Assembly: GCA_963573305.1 (NCBI GenBank) | Contig: OY754329.1 | Span: 61,625,084 to 61,689,083 of the forward strand | Source: Pyrrhosoma nymphula | Lineage: Eukaryota; Arthropoda; Insecta; Odonata; Coenagrionidae | Direction: 5' to 3' | Length of the DNA: 64,000 nt | Part shown: in pieces, positions 1-12,525 of the stretch | Layout: every line of letters begins with the position of its first letter | Position numbering within the stretch: the stretch's first letter is position 1 | Translations under genes and position numbers: made by a program | Notes under the pieces: model-generated | Seen by the model: the letters and a program-made list of their open reading frames with translations, nothing else | What the model was told of the DNA's origin: nothing | Database searches by the model: none

Positions 1-1934
1 TTTAAATTCATCGCGGATGGCCCTCATGCTATTGTCGTTCATTTGGGAACCATATCTTTTCAAGTATTTTTCTACCGAGACCGTGAACTTCTGAATATCG
101 CATTAGGTAGCGTTCGCAAATTAACTAATGCGCATGGCAGACATTATACAATGGTCAAATCATAAAGTAGCTTCATAGATGAGATTTTCACATAGCTAAC
201 CCTTTGAAATTTTCTTTATAATATGGAAGAGGACTTAGGAGTTCTTCATTCCCATTTAATGTTTTGAACCTTTATTGATAATGATAGTTTAAGGCTTAGG
301 GTGTACGCAAGTTTTAGTTTCTATAAAACTTTTGAATTTAATTTTGAATTTGAATAACTTTTGCTGTATCTATGTAAATAATAAAGGGAATGGATATCTA
401 TTGAAAAATTACTTGGAAGTACTAACATGTACTTCTTGATTCATTCCCAGTTATAGCTAATCGTGAAGCAATGGCGCCAGTGCCAACTCACCATAAGTAA
501 AGTTTTCTATCGCATACACTTTATGCCTGCTCCATCTAATAATAATATTTATGATTGTGGTTACGTATTGTTTTGAACTGCTAGCAACATTTTAATCTGC
601 CATCGCAGCGTACACAAAAGTGATTGCTCTGTTGGAGTATTCTAATTTTTTTCTCCAATGTTGTGGATATTTACTGAGGAAAAAACGCAAAAAGTCGTCC
701 ATAAAGCCTAATATATTACCTCCGTGGCATAAAAATATGTATGAAAATATTTAAAAAATTGGCTTTTTATTTTATCGAAATACAACGATAAAAATAACTT
801 TAGTTATGTGATGAAGGAAATAAAATTTAAAAAATTACTTGTGAATAGCAAAAGGAAGAAAAATCCAGGTGGTGTATAACCGCCGTTGTGGACCTTCGGA
901 GGAATATGCAGGGAGACAAAAAGAAATGGTTTGGTCGAATTTGATGACCGTGGTGCATCAAGGCTGAAGAAGGCCGTAAAGGATAACATCCATAGTCATC
1001 AGTCGGGCACACTGATTTAGATTTGAAAATAGGCTGGTTTTGACTGTTATAACGTGAATAATAAATTCAACTTCGTCTACCAAATCTCATACATACGAAC
1101 ATATGTCATACATTTGAAGTTCTTGAAAAAGGCGAAGAGAAAAACATCGAGGCACTTTCTGGCACCACTTAGAATTATATTCAGCGGAATTACAATGGGG
1201 ACAACGCAAATGATGAATAGGATGCCACATCCTTTTTAAGCTGATTAAAGATAAATTTCCGCACTAATTAATGATTTGATTGTAAAATAACTTAAATATG
1301 ATAATAATTATTAAAAAAGTGAACTGCTAATAAATTTTTATCTCAAGGCTTACGTTTTTTACTATGCTTATATTTTTATAACATGGAGATAATTTTTATG
1401 TACTAGGTATTTTTTCTTTATCTTTTTGTTCAATTTTTACGCAGCCGCTGTGAATGTAATGCCTTAAGGCAATTTCTAGTGCTCCTCCACTCGCTGGGTA
1501 TTCCCCAGACGAGTTCTGAATTCCGAGGAGGCATCCAGCATTGGCTCTAGTCTTTCGAAATCGATGCCGGGCATTTCAAACTGACATCTCCATTCGCATC
1601 CGAAGGACTGTTGTTTTACGTCCTCGTTATTTTTATCTCATTACAGTCCTCGCGTTACCAAGGAAAACAGCCTCCCTCCGTCGAGTTCTTTCATCATTTC
1701 TTTTAAAAGCAGCACCAAGCGCCTTACAGTCGTGCACGTGCTCATGACCCGAATGTAATCCGACTTCGCATGTCCGTTGGCGCGTCTCGCTTCTAGGAAA
1801 ATTTCATCTTCATCCCCCCCAAAGACTTTTTTATCATCTCAGGGGATGCAAAAAAGAACTATTGTAAACTAGTAAACAGGAATCGATTTCCCTCCATTCT
1901 GTTTCCGAAGTCTCTGGCTGTTCAAGCTGGTTGA
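1..1934. other. Gene-free A+T-rich stretch
   Basis: I see no gene, RNA or clear repeat here. Short overlapping open frames on both strands around 800-1010 have no recognisable motif and look accidental. The part from about 1480 to 1800 is somewhat richer in G+C but carries no motif I can name. Confidence 0.5.
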
Positions 1935-2258
1935 TTTCTTATTTGGGGGGGTGGAGAGGGGGTATCGACAGCTGAAGCCATTTGCACCATTTAGCATTGG
2001 TGCGTAGGTTGTTAAGGGAAGGATTAATTGAGAAAGGAGTAAGGTTGGAGATATATCCGGCGTCGGCAATAGCCAAATCAACGAATGGCGCCAAGGGGTC
2101 CACAGTTTAATATCTCATCCGACGGACGGAGTACTGCTCTTGTATTGCTCCCTACATAGCACCCAACCAGGAATTCCACCGCTGCTGGGATTAGAACTCG
2201 AGCTCTTAGAGAACTGGTGGAATGGAGAGCCTGCTTTTTAGTTATCATACCAGAGCAA
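1935..2258 (-). mobile_element. tRNA-derived SINE, family B
   Basis: Read on the minus strand, the 5' part (about 2258-2165) holds a tRNA-like B box (GAGTTCTAATCCC). The body then has a run ending in GTGGACCCCTTGGCGCC and TTGCCGACGCCGG (about 2110-2040), and the 3' end is CT-rich and finishes in CAAATAAGAAATCAACCA. The same order of blocks (tRNA-like head, GGACCCCTTGTCGCC, ATGCCGACGCCGG, CAAATAACCAAACCAACCA) occurs on the plus strand at 31865-32183, so this is a dispersed family. The copy is old: the A box is hard to see and there are many substitutions. The minus-strand open frame inside it (1869-2081) is incidental. Confidence 0.72.
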
Positions 2259-3535
2259 ATCTGAACATACTTATACCAGTACTAGAATTGATGAGTGATT
2301 CCAGCCAGTTCAAGGCAATGAGGTGGTTAAAAATTGACGATAACTCACTAATGCATTCACATCGGTGAAGAAATTTCTCTCATTGCCTGTTTATTTGTTA
2401 AATTCGGCTATTCTTAGCGTTGAGGTCAGCTACCACTCGTTCTTGAAATATATTATCGAAACCCCTAGCATATTGACACACCGGGATAAAGCTGGTGTGA
2501 ATATTCAATTTGTGTTTAGAAGAAGAAAAAGTGTTCAGTTACCGAAAAAACCGACAGCTATACCTGTAAAGTGTCTCTCTCATCTCGGGAGAAACAAGCG
2601 CTTTCGAGCAAAGACGACTTGATTAAGCTTGTATCTTTCGAGACTTGATCCTGCTCAAGACCCTGTATCTTAGCCAGCGCTTGGTTTCGATATCGAAGCC
2701 GTTCTCGTAGCATCCTTACGATGATTGAACGTGTGCTAACGTGGACCGTTGCCATGCCTAGAAAATAACTATTAAATATCGCATGGCGTTACAAATCTGT
2801 ATTCGATTGGTCAACAGTTTCTGATCCTGATAGGATAATTACCAAACTATAACCGCACCAACTATAAAATCAAAATCTCTATCAAGCATGCTAGTGATCA
2901 TGCGCGATAGTGAGCATGCGAATGCTGGTTCTGTATCTCACGATTTTCCTGCGTTATTATCCACTTTAGCACATAGGAATGTGTGCAGAAACAGGCTTGG
3001 TGTGACGGTTTAGACGTTCGTCAAAGCTGCTCCTTCAATTATTTTGCTGTAATGTCTCTCTGCATGGAAATTCATGTACATCGAGACCTGAGATGTGCCG
3101 CAAGATGCACGTGTGTTTTTGGACATGGTACGTTAGTCCTAGACGTAACCTATGAAATTGTTATTATTGTTTCAATCTGTAACAACTCTACCTCGGCATG
3201 TTGCGGTAGTAAAGTAATACATCCTTGTATAATTTCTCTCTCCGAAAATCCCCTCTCTTGACTGCTGGCCTCAATTCCAATGGGAGAAGAAGGTGGAATG
3301 GTATCCCAATTGTTGCCGGTCACGAAAAAACGTAATATTTTTTATTTAACTTCTGCACCGCGGATGACGTACGGCGGCCGTCATCTTCCTTCCAGGGCTG
3401 AAATAACTGAATCCTCCCCATTATGCTTTCATTGGCGGTTATCTTCTCCGTCACACTACTTCTGTGTGGTATTGTGGATATGCAATCCGGACAATTCTAA
3501 GTATAATATAAAATTAGCAGTTCATTAATTAGAGC
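2259..3535. other. No recognisable gene
   Basis: Nothing firm. A minus-strand frame at 2558-2755 begins with VHVSTRS...RMLRERLRYR, which faintly recalls the second helix-turn-helix of Tc1-like transposases, but neither the flanking DNA-binding domain nor any catalytic DDE/DDD segment follows. I therefore do not call it. Confidence 0.4.
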
Positions 3536-3780
3536 AGGTTGAGAAATTTGAGCAGGTAGTTCTTGGGTAGAATATGTGGCGTAATTGGACGTATTATCAA
3601 GGATGTTAGGGCGAGACCCGTCGTTGAAGACGGCTATTGAAGGTGCTATGATGGGATAAGAGAGTATGAGGGAGGATAAGGATATGCATTATGGACGTGA
3701 TTAAGAGAGATTGAATATGGACCGAGTAAAAAATGGATTATTGTGAGGAATGATACGACTGATGATGTCAGTGCTGGGTA
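3536..3780 (+). mobile_element. Weak LINE 3'-end relic
   Basis: Translation gives EQVEKFEQVVLG at about 3535-3570, close to the EQVEQFNYLG block of the better LINE copy at 52.9 kb. Further on, KTAIEGAMMG followed by stop codons and RD.ERL recalls the KAVIEGRMLGKR...MDRMKK tail of that copy. If the match is right, most of the reverse-transcriptase C-terminus between the two blocks is deleted. Stops and frame changes are frequent, so this is a low-confidence call made only because the same tail occurs elsewhere in the window. Confidence 0.28.
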
Positions 3781-5769
3781 TAAACGATTCATAATAACCT
3801 ATCACAAATATGTGAATTCTATTGTTAATAAAACAATTAGGGCGGTAATAAAGCACTCATTATGCTGAAAGCTGATGGTTTATCTGAGAGGTCGCTGTAT
3901 CTCAGGCATTATCTGAAAACCCGAGTAATATACTAAGAAAATCCGAGTGCTCTTCTTTACCAATTTTACCTTGAAATTACATATCCGGTGGCCTTCCGTC
4001 ATCCATCCTCTCTCAGAATCAGCCCTCGTGTCAAGTTTATGGGCCCTCAGAATTTTTTAGAAACATTCCCTCTTGATACACTGAGTGCAACGCATGATGG
4101 AAAGAAAACATCCTGGACTTTATAGTTCCGACTAAGTAAGTTTGTAGTGAAAAAAGGATATTCGAAACAAAATCCAGGAAGAGGAACATAAGAGAAGGAA
4201 AATCACGACTGAAGGGATGAAAAATACACTGTCAGAAAAAGGAAAAAAGTGGAATAATTCGAAGAAGAGCTGAAAGAAGTAGAAGAGCGGAATGAAGAAC
4301 ATTGTAGAAATAGAAAGTGAGGATGAAACGCCTCTCGGTAAAATTTTCTGTTTAAGTTCCGCTGTGAAACTGCCATTAAAAAAATACGCTGGGGTAAGAT
4401 GAGCCTTTTTCGTAAAATCTGGCTTCATAATACGTAGTGTGGTTTTATCACTATTTTTGTAAAGCCAGCTCTAAAACTTTTACCTCGAGCATGAGGGAGC
4501 TATGAAACAAATACTTATCGGACCTGCATCACATATGCTCACGGATTATATCTAAAACATGTCAAAACAAGCCATATCTCATTACCAAATAAAATAATAT
4601 TTTCTGGCGTGCCATTTTGTTATATTATTTGTTTATATCTTCTTATTGTTAATGTTTTTGCGTATGTTGTTACTTGTATCACTATAAATTGGCATCATGC
4701 TGTATGTGGTCTATTTTTACATAAAGAAATAAAATAAAATAAAAGGACAATAGAGATTATACCATAACGTAAAAAATAGGTACATGGAATTCTTTATTCT
4801 ATGGTATAACTCTATGACATAACCACTTTTTTATTTGAAAAATCACATTCACTTGAAATGAATATACTTATTCTCGTCAACTTGACCCAATTATTTGTAG
4901 CTGTTTTTCACGCACAAGTGCACATTTTCTTTAGTGTCCGTGGCATCCTGTGGTTCTGCTGGAATTATCTGGAGTTAAAATAGATCCTGGCTTTAGTCAT
5001 GAGCCCTCGAGGCAGGAGGCCGTGGAGGAGTGAGGGTAAAAGGGAATAAGAAACGTGAAAGATGTGTACTCCAGTGCCTTGATGTTTTGTGGAGATGGTT
5101 TGGAAGTGTGGGTGATTTCAAGGAACATTGCGGCTTGTCGAGGGAGATAGGGGGAGTGGCCAAAGGAGAGAGGGGAGAGGAGGGATGTACTGGGGGAGGG
5201 ACGGGAGTGGGAGTGTAAGTGGGGTGGGTTGGCTGGAAAATGACATAAACCGCATCCAAGCGGACGTGCGTTCTTTTTTCGGACCTCTCTCTTCCCTCAC
5301 CCAGCCCCTCCCCTCTCCCCGGCGCCGACACCTCTCCACCATCCCCGCTCCATCTCTTCCACCCCCTCCTACGCCCGGAAGGATCGCGTTTAAGTGATTT
5401 TGTGTGTCGGTGCATCGGAAAGGTGGTAGGACTTGTTCGGAAGGGGATGAGGTCTTCTAAAAAAGGCCACAAAAGCTCCTAGATGAGCTTCGGAAGGTGT
5501 AAGGAGCGAGCGATAATTGGTTTTCTATTTCTTCTACATCCGCATAGTACACTGCGAGCCACGTCAGGGGTCCGCGGTCGGGGGTGAATTTCCACCAATC
5601 ATTCGATGAATTACATGCTACGGAATTTTTTGGAACTATATTGTACTTGACATCTGTCAATGGATTGGGCGTGTAGTACATACGCTCATTAAGATGCCAG
5701 AATTTAAAAAGTAAAGCAGGCGTGCGAGACGTGCTATTAGTAGTTAGTGGTTAATCCTGTCCTAGGGTG
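3781..5769. other. Gene-free; low-complexity blocks
   Basis: An AAAAT-type microsatellite lies near 4726-4743. From about 5030 to 5220 the plus strand is strongly GA-rich, and from 5270 to 5375 it is CT-rich, so the two halves could partly pair. The long open frames seen on both strands here (for example 4993-5472 on the minus strand) are explained by this skewed composition and encode only Pro/Ser/Arg/Gly-rich low-complexity sequence. Confidence 0.5.
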
Positions 5770-6050
5770 AAACGTAGCGTGGTAGCCTAGTTGGTAAAGC
5801 GTTGCATTATTGACAGGAGATCCCCGGTTTAAATACGGAGGAGCCCTCAGGGCACGTCCAGCTTTGCCTGAGCTGTTTGATTTCCGAGCACCTGATGCTC
5901 CTGGGGAACCTCAGGCGCTGATGGGAAAATAACTGGCTCCCTCCAACTATCTTTGGATAATGCTCAACGTCGAGCTCAGTACTTAGACAGCTGGCTCAAC
6001 CATCACCGTTCCAACAGACCTTCGAGTTGAAGGCTATAATTTTAGGTCAA
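5770..6050 (+). mobile_element. tRNA-derived SINE
   Basis: The head at 5776-5842 has an A box (TGGTAGCCTAGTTGGTAAAGC), a spacer with an anticodon-arm-like segment, and a B box decayed to GGTTTAAATAC. It is followed by GGGCACGTCC, which also follows the B box of the SINE at 40.6 kb, so the two may share a body. The 3' boundary is uncertain; I see no poly-A or target-site duplication. It cannot be a functional tRNA, because the acceptor arms do not pair and the T loop is altered. Confidence 0.6.
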
Positions 6051-6463
6051 ATTGGGAAGTCAGTCATAAAGGAATATTTTTTTTTAGCTTTAAGGTGATG
6101 CCGGTTTAAGAATCCGGCAGTAAACGTTAAATTAGTAAATCGTGAAACCTAAGTGCGTTGTACTTATCTCTTTTTTACAATTTCTATTCCTATTTATGTA
6201 ACAGTCGTCGCTAATTACAGCACTTAAACCATGTCGTTAGATTCGGAGAATTGCCACTGACCGCTCGGGTAAATGGTACCGCACTAAATAAAATTATTCG
6301 GCATGTGAGTAATCCACGGACTTTAACGATGAGATGAGGAGTGAATCAAAATCACTCGATTACTCCGTATCGGATATATTCAAGAAACCGGGAATACAGG
6401 TAAGGCTAAGCTCTCCCCCAGGCCATGGCACATATCACTGTGTCACCTTCTACGCGTGCGTTG

Positions 6464-6747
6464 GGGGCGTATTATGTAACTCATAACTCCGAAGTTACGG
6501 AGAGTAAGGAGAATGGCCGCCATAGCTCCTTTGGAAATAACAGAACTGAAAATTACTCCAATCTGAGTTACGAATTGGAGTTATCTCAGAAGTTTGATAA
6601 CGCCAGCCCAGGACCCACCCTTATAACTCCAATTTGTAACTCCGTTTGGAGTTATTTTCAGTTCTGTTATAGCCAGAGGAGCTATGGCGGCCATTATAAC
6701 TCCTTATCCTCCGTAACTCCGGAGTTATGAGCTACATAATAGACCCC
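6464..6747. mobile_element. Palindromic MITE, 284 bp
   Basis: Two long arms of about 125 bp are inverted copies of each other. The left arm starts GGGGGCGTATTATGTAACTC and the right arm, read in reverse, starts GGGGTCTATTATGTAGCTC. Both contain the shared block ATGGCCGCCATAGCTCCT and both are crowded with AACTCC/GGAGTT motifs. The triplet TTG stands directly outside each end (6461-6463 and 6748-6750), consistent with a 3-bp target-site duplication of PIF/Harbinger-like elements. The element has no coding capacity; the 101-codon frame running through it is incidental. Confidence 0.8.
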
Positions 6748-9700
6748 TTGGAGTAGGTAGAATTGATATCACGTAAGTCATTGTAGAATAGTTTGAAATC
6801 AGAAGACGCCCGATCACACGTATCCCTTTCACAGGGGCAATGTATACTGAGACGACATCAGATCTCCTCTATATAAGTCTCCGTATATCACGTGTGACAT
6901 AAGCACAGCTCACGCATGCTCATGGCATTCGTTTCGATGTGTCAAATAGTTCCGTGCTTCCGCAGGATCGACGGGTTATCCCTTCAATGACATCTCAGTT
7001 GGCACAAAATTCAGCCTCTATGACCTTTATAAATGAGCTTTTCATTTTTTATCTACCCTTAAAGTGGATTTTAAATACGTGCAATTTGTCTGCAGACTAA
7101 ATAAACGGTAATAATTTGTGCCAGATGATTTCAAAGTGAGTGGAGAACTGTCAAAAACTTGAATTAACTCACTCAGTGAAATTCATTTGCGCGATTTTAT
7201 GGTGGTTTTGAAAACGAATCACAGATGTTTCCGGAGGAAATTTTACATTTTCTTCTTCTAGTGTCATTTTAATTCGTGGTGGACCATTTATTTTTAAGTT
7301 GTCTGCAGATTTTTATGCTGAACTCGTGGAACTGTCAGCCTACTTTTTCGATAGAATGTGCTGGTGCTCAATTTTACTAGCATTCCTCCGAAAAATATTT
7401 CCTCTCCTCATTTATTACGAAATCAAGTTCGACAGTAAAAAGCAATAATGATGATTATACAACAATGTCCGTGGGTTAGTACCGTGGACGACCAAATTAC
7501 GACTAGGCCTGGTTTCGTTCATCTTGCCGCTAACCCTTTCGGCGGCCCAAAGAAAGGTTTTGTGTAAATTTATGCATTGCAAATAATGGATGTATGGCTG
7601 GTGGTGCCAAATTTTTGGGAGAGGTATTAAAAACGAGTGAATGCTTTTATATGCTTTGTTTAAATAAAAAAGTATAGGTCATTCGTTTATCAATAATATT
7701 CGGAATAGTGGGATGGGTGGTTCATAAAAAATAACAGCATACATGTTTGAATTTAGAAAACATGCACAATGCATGATTTTTGTAAATGATTGTAATTATT
7801 TTGTGGTATGCTTGTTATTGATTGAGTCATTATTGGACAATAGTTCTGGAAAAACTGTTTAATCAGTGTTTTTCCTCTTCATGATAGTTTGAAAGAATGA
7901 CTCCAAGGCTATTTTCGATAAAAAAAGGTTCAAAGCCGACGCCCTTCTCCTCATTATTCTTCTCCCTCCTGACGTGTTCCTGATTTCCCCTAATTAGCCA
8001 CCTGTCCTTAATGATACAAACGGCCTCAATTGTTGAGAGCGTCCTACGTTCACCATTCAGACGGATACGAGCTAATGATCAGTCCTCAGTGTCGTCGATG
8101 CCACTCTCGGTATCTTACTGTTATCATAAATGAAACACATCACCTAAAAGATGTCTCCTTCATGGATTTGGTTTTTTAAAACCACCGTTTAGAGCCATCG
8201 GAGTAAGTGTTAAATTAAAATCGGCATTCAAAGAAGTTAAAATGAGTTTTACAAAATTGGTCTAAAATTGTTATTGTGTGGGAGTGTTACAGGTTTATGA
8301 AAAAAATTTGGATGTATTCCTTTCAGTCATGAAGAGAGCCAGTGAAAGTAATGGTTGTAAAATGGTACAGAGCACTCGAGGTTACTTCTGACTTTCTGTG
8401 ACTTCTGAAATCGAGTTGATTATTAATATCCTGCTATCCGTCTTAGTACGTTTATAAAATGTGAAATGCGTAACAAAGTTCTTTCTTTTATAGATTTTAG
8501 ATAAAATTTTAGACATTTGACCAGAATTTGTCGCATAAATTGGCGTCTACGTTAAATAATCCTTCGCGACAAACCTCAGGGCAATATATTAAGCAGTGCT
8601 TTTGATTTCACTTTTGTTAATTTATTTTCCAAAATACTCAATTATTTTGTCGAACTTCATTTGGCTGACACCGAGTAACTTACGAGAATGAAGATATCGA
8701 TGCCTTTATTGGATAATTGCATGTAATCTACTATTCTGTACGGAATGCGGAAAACCAAGGACTTTTGAAAGAAAGTATTTTTTACGTTGTGCACTTGTCA
8801 CAGTTATGCCATTTGTCTTATCATAATCCTCTCTTTTAACTTTGCTAATGGATCTCAACATTGTCAGAGATGCAAAGTGCCCTTCTTTAATTTTCATCCT
8901 CGGCAATCATGAAAAGGATCGTACATAGTGGTTTTTGGGAGTAAATCGAGATATTTATATATTGAATCTGATTTCTTTGTAGGATTTCCTTTTTAAAATC
9001 AACTCTCGGAATTTACCTCGCTGAATTCTTGCAGAAGAGATTCTGATCAAAGTATGTATCTAATTCCTTATTTATAGGAATGTCGTATCGGTTAAACGTG
9101 ACACTGAGAGAATTATATCTGCACTTATCATTGTGTTTCAGACGCTATAACCACCAAAGTTCAAATCGCCCGCTTACACGTTTAATGTATTGAAGTTCCA
9201 TCTAAAGGCCTGGTCAGTACATTGCTATGTCATTAGCCAGGTTTTAAGCTGCTATAAAATAAATTGTATTTTATAGCTAACCGAAAATCACAGGATTGTT
9301 GGGAAATTTGCAAAAATATATTCATATATTGCTTCGTACAAGGTATTTGTTGGGTATGTAGTGTTTTAAAAGATGCGGATCTCGGAATTTTTCTCTGGAT
9401 CTTCGTCTCCGTATGTTATCGTTTATATACAGCGTATTCTCGGGTCACCCTACCAGGGTTCTCAGGTCGAAGATGATTGAACGTGATTTATTAGGGTGAG
9501 GGTTATCCCACCAAGCAGAATCTCTGGTAAAACTTTTGCCAGCCAAAGTAAACATGCATGGACGAAGACCCGGAGAAAAATGTGGAGATCAGAATGCTAA
9601 TGCAGCGGAAACCTTCGGACAAACGTTATGAAACGTGCTAAACTTCCAGGGAATCACACTTCAATTGATCAAATAAGAATAATTTTGCGCTTGTGAAATT

Positions 9701-10904
9701 TAGCTTTTATGACGCTCTCTTTTCCTTTCCACTTAAAATCTGGTTATAGCTAACTGCTAACTTCCGCAGAGTGAGTTCAGTTTCTTTTTCTTTCGACTCT
9801 GTCCCTTTCCAAATAATTTCTAATCCGATAACACTCCGCGAGGCTTAACGCATATAACCGTTGTTCCAAGTCCTTCTTTTCCTCCATGGGCTGCTCTCCG
9901 GGGCGTTCACCACATGCTGTGTAGTGGGTGGGTGGGTCCATCCATTGAAAAAAATGACGAGGGACTTGGGAAGGGGAATGGATGGGAAGTGGGGGGGAGG
10001 GGAAATAGTATGGGAAGAGGGATCTGAGGAAGAGGGGAGTGTTTGTGTGTCGGGTTGGAGGGTGGGGGAGGAGCGTGGGGGTGGTGGAAAAAGCCTTGGG
10101 ATTTAAAAGGCGTAAAAACTATGCACGAATGAAAGGGCGTTGGATGCCCATATGTGGCGATCTGATTCCACGATGTTATGTGCCCGAGGCGATTCCGATT
10201 TGGAGTTGGCATCGCTGGGTGCTCGACGGAAAGATAGTTTGAATAAGTAAATCAAATGCGCATTTTGAAGTATTGATGGAATAAAGTAATGGTATTTGGC
10301 GAGATGTTGTGGAAGGAAGTCATACTCGATGCTTAGAAACTTTTATTTTTCCTCAAAACTTATTTATTCTACGTAACACGCGTTTAAGCTTACTTGTACA
10401 TCATTAACAAAACGAAACTTATGGAAACAAAATTTAACTAAAGAAAATTAAGCTATTTTCTCCCTCTAATCTTCTTCTAATTTTCTCATTCATGCGGGTT
10501 CGCGAATATTCAGGCTGATGACTACCGTTTACCAGAGGCAGATGGTAACATTTTTTGCACCCTATATTTTTCATTCCTGGGTAAAGGAAATAAAATAAAA
10601 GGGGTAAGGGAAATTAAAAAGTTCTCACGTGCGAAGTGGTGCCAAAATGTTGCTAGTCACGGAGAAACAAGCTTTTTATAACTATTCATGTATCCCATAT
10701 CGGAATATTTTGGCGAAATAATCTCGTTATGTTTCTCTGAGGCCTCAAGCTTATTCTGGAGAGGTATATATGCTTGTTGGTTATCATTCATTCCGCTAGC
10801 GCACGAGTACTCACTCTTAGTCTATAGCCGCAAAACATCCCTCCTTGCACTGAATATCAGTGATTTTTTATGTCTCTCATTCCCCCCTGAAATTTATTCG
10901 GAGC
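6748..10904. other. Gene-free A+T-rich stretch
   Basis: No gene or repeat recognised over 4 kb. The only compositional feature is a G-rich tract at about 9965-10090 on the plus strand, which opens a long Pro/Ser-rich frame on the minus strand (9907-10212) that I regard as accidental. Confidence 0.45.
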
Positions 10905-10965
10905 TTCATCTACATCTACCTACCATTCAAACAACCTTAAGGGTGTGTGGCATCCGGCGAATTGT
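10905..10965 (-). mobile_element. CR1-like LINE 3' tail
   Basis: On the minus strand the sequence reads GATGCCACACACCCTTAAGG, then a spacer, then GGTAGGTAGATGTAGATGAAG. The same layout (CCCCTGCCATACACAC, a TGGCTTGCAGGGTA block, then TGTAGATGTAGATGTAGA) is seen at 21880-21945. Arthropod CR1/Jockey-like non-LTR elements often end in such short GTAGAT tandem units. Only the terminal 60 bp or so is recognisable, as expected of a 5'-truncated insertion. Confidence 0.5.
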
Positions 10966-11400
10966 CACCGAACATGCCTTTCTCTGCGTTCTATTTAAGT
11001 TTTAGTAATAAAATCGGAATTTTCATATATTTATAGGTGAGGAAAAAAGTGAAAAACACATGCCCACTAAGTAGCGCTTAAAATAGCACAATAGTTGATA
11101 CAGATATTCCGGGCTACTTGTTGAATAACTTATCTACTAAGTCTCAAAAAAATCATTTACGATCCCGTATTGCTCGTGGATAAAAAAGATGTATCAAATC
11201 TGTCCTTTCGGTAATCTAGTTTCCTAACCTTATGTATATCATTGAATTGGACTTGGTATTTCGTACTTTCTTTTGATGCTATCAGAGGGAAAAGATCGAA
11301 ACTTGGAGGTTTTGTCGTAGTGGAAATTATTCTTTGATAAATAAGTAAATAAACTCGTAATTTATACTCTTAATATCAGTTTTGAATGCTCTAAAATATT
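10966..11400. other. No recognisable feature
   Basis: A+T-rich sequence without coding signal or repeat that I can identify. Confidence 0.4.
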
Positions 11401-11452
11401 TTTAATATGACGCGTTTCAACTTAACACGCCTTCATCAAGTGCAGACTGGTC
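11401..11452 (-). other. Hammerhead/Penelope-end-like motif
   Basis: Minus-strand reading gives CTTGATGA, a short possible stem II (GGC...GTT using G-U pairs), then GAAACGCGTC and ATATTAAAAATA. Hammerhead ribozymes carry CUGANGA, stem II, GAAA, stem III and a cleavage triplet ending UH. In Penelope-like retroelements stem III is a short palindrome such as ACGCGT followed by C. The 3' half here fits that exactly; the 5' core has an extra or changed base (TTGATGA for CTGATGA) and stem I is not evident, so this is a decayed relic at best. Confidence 0.42.
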
Positions 11453-12490
11453 CTGATTTTGATGTAGTTACGTAGTAACGCGTCGGAATGCAGCAGTTCA
11501 AGTGGAAAATCACCACTGACTCTGTTTATTTATTTAAAAAGATTATTTCTCGTGAGATAGAATTTATAGTTTTACCTGCGGTCTACGGTGGTCAAGGATT
11601 ATGATTCCCATCCAAGTTGTTTTAAGCATGATGAGAAATGTGACGCAAATTTATTATTTTTCACAAAGCTATTAAACTGTTTGAGGACGCCTTGATATCA
11701 TCGCCGTTCCTCTTATTGCCTATCAACTTAACCAAGATTTCTGGGGCTTATTCTTGTGGCCCTGTCGTCTAGCCGATTTCCGCTTCATTATATTCGAGAT
11801 TGCCGTGACGTGTCTTTCGACCAAATCCTGTCTCAGGTCCCTCGGCCTTCTCGATGAGAGACAGCCCGTGGACACGCGTAGGAAGTCAGTGATACGGAAT
11901 GCCGGCTGCCGTCAGGAGTAAATGGGCGTCGGAGAAGAAATTTTGGCTCCTAAGCGGATCGAGCATGAGGGAGTCTTGGGATTTCTTCCGGACGAAGTAG
12001 AAAACTGGGAATGTGAGAATCTGTAAGCGAAATAATATGTGTAGAAAATAGATTGAAATATACATAGCAATAGCAAATACGGATATGGAAGCCATGTGTA
12101 AATATGAAACTATGCCGTTTTGAGTGGATCATTTATCCAGTGAATGCGCCGAATATAATGATAACGTTATTAATGGCATGTTTAAATACCTATTACTAAA
12201 AGAACTATCGCGATATCGTGATAATTTACTTAAACTTCATCGTCAGTGGACATTACGAAGTTTCTCCAGAAGATTAGACTCCACACTCCTCTATCAGATT
12301 TTCATTCCTTCATAAGTCATCATTTTATCTTCCTTCGTTATTTTCCTGCTATATTCTGTCATTGTTTTTCCTCGGTTATTCTTCTCATTCAACCCGACCA
12401 TTATTGTTTTCAAAAGCCTTTTATAACTCTGAATATTTCTCCCAACCCTACGTGGGACTTAGGACTTCGTGCAAAGTCGACCATCAGTCC
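11453..12490. other. No recognisable gene
   Basis: No coding or RNA feature recognised. The short open frames on both strands at 11886-12572 lack motifs. Confidence 0.4.
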
Positions 12491-12525
12491 GGTTGATTTC
12501 TTGCCGGCCTGGCAAGAAATCAACC
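12491..12525. repeat. Perfect 15-bp hairpin
   Basis: GGTTGATTTCTTGCC is followed by a 5-base loop (GGCCT) and its exact reverse complement. There is no run of T after it and no gene near it, so it is not a terminator. A perfect inverted repeat in otherwise old neutral DNA suggests a recent event, such as copying by template switching. Confidence 0.85.

Noticed and set aside
2558..2755. Tc1-like helix-turn-helix resemblance (VHVSTRS...RMLRERLRYR)
   Set aside because: Only about 20 residues are suggestive; no preceding DNA-binding domain, no catalytic segment and no terminal inverted repeats were found.
4993..5472. 159-codon minus-strand open frame
   Set aside because: Lies in a GA/CT tract; Pro/Ser/Arg-rich low complexity, overlapping frames on the other strand, no domain.
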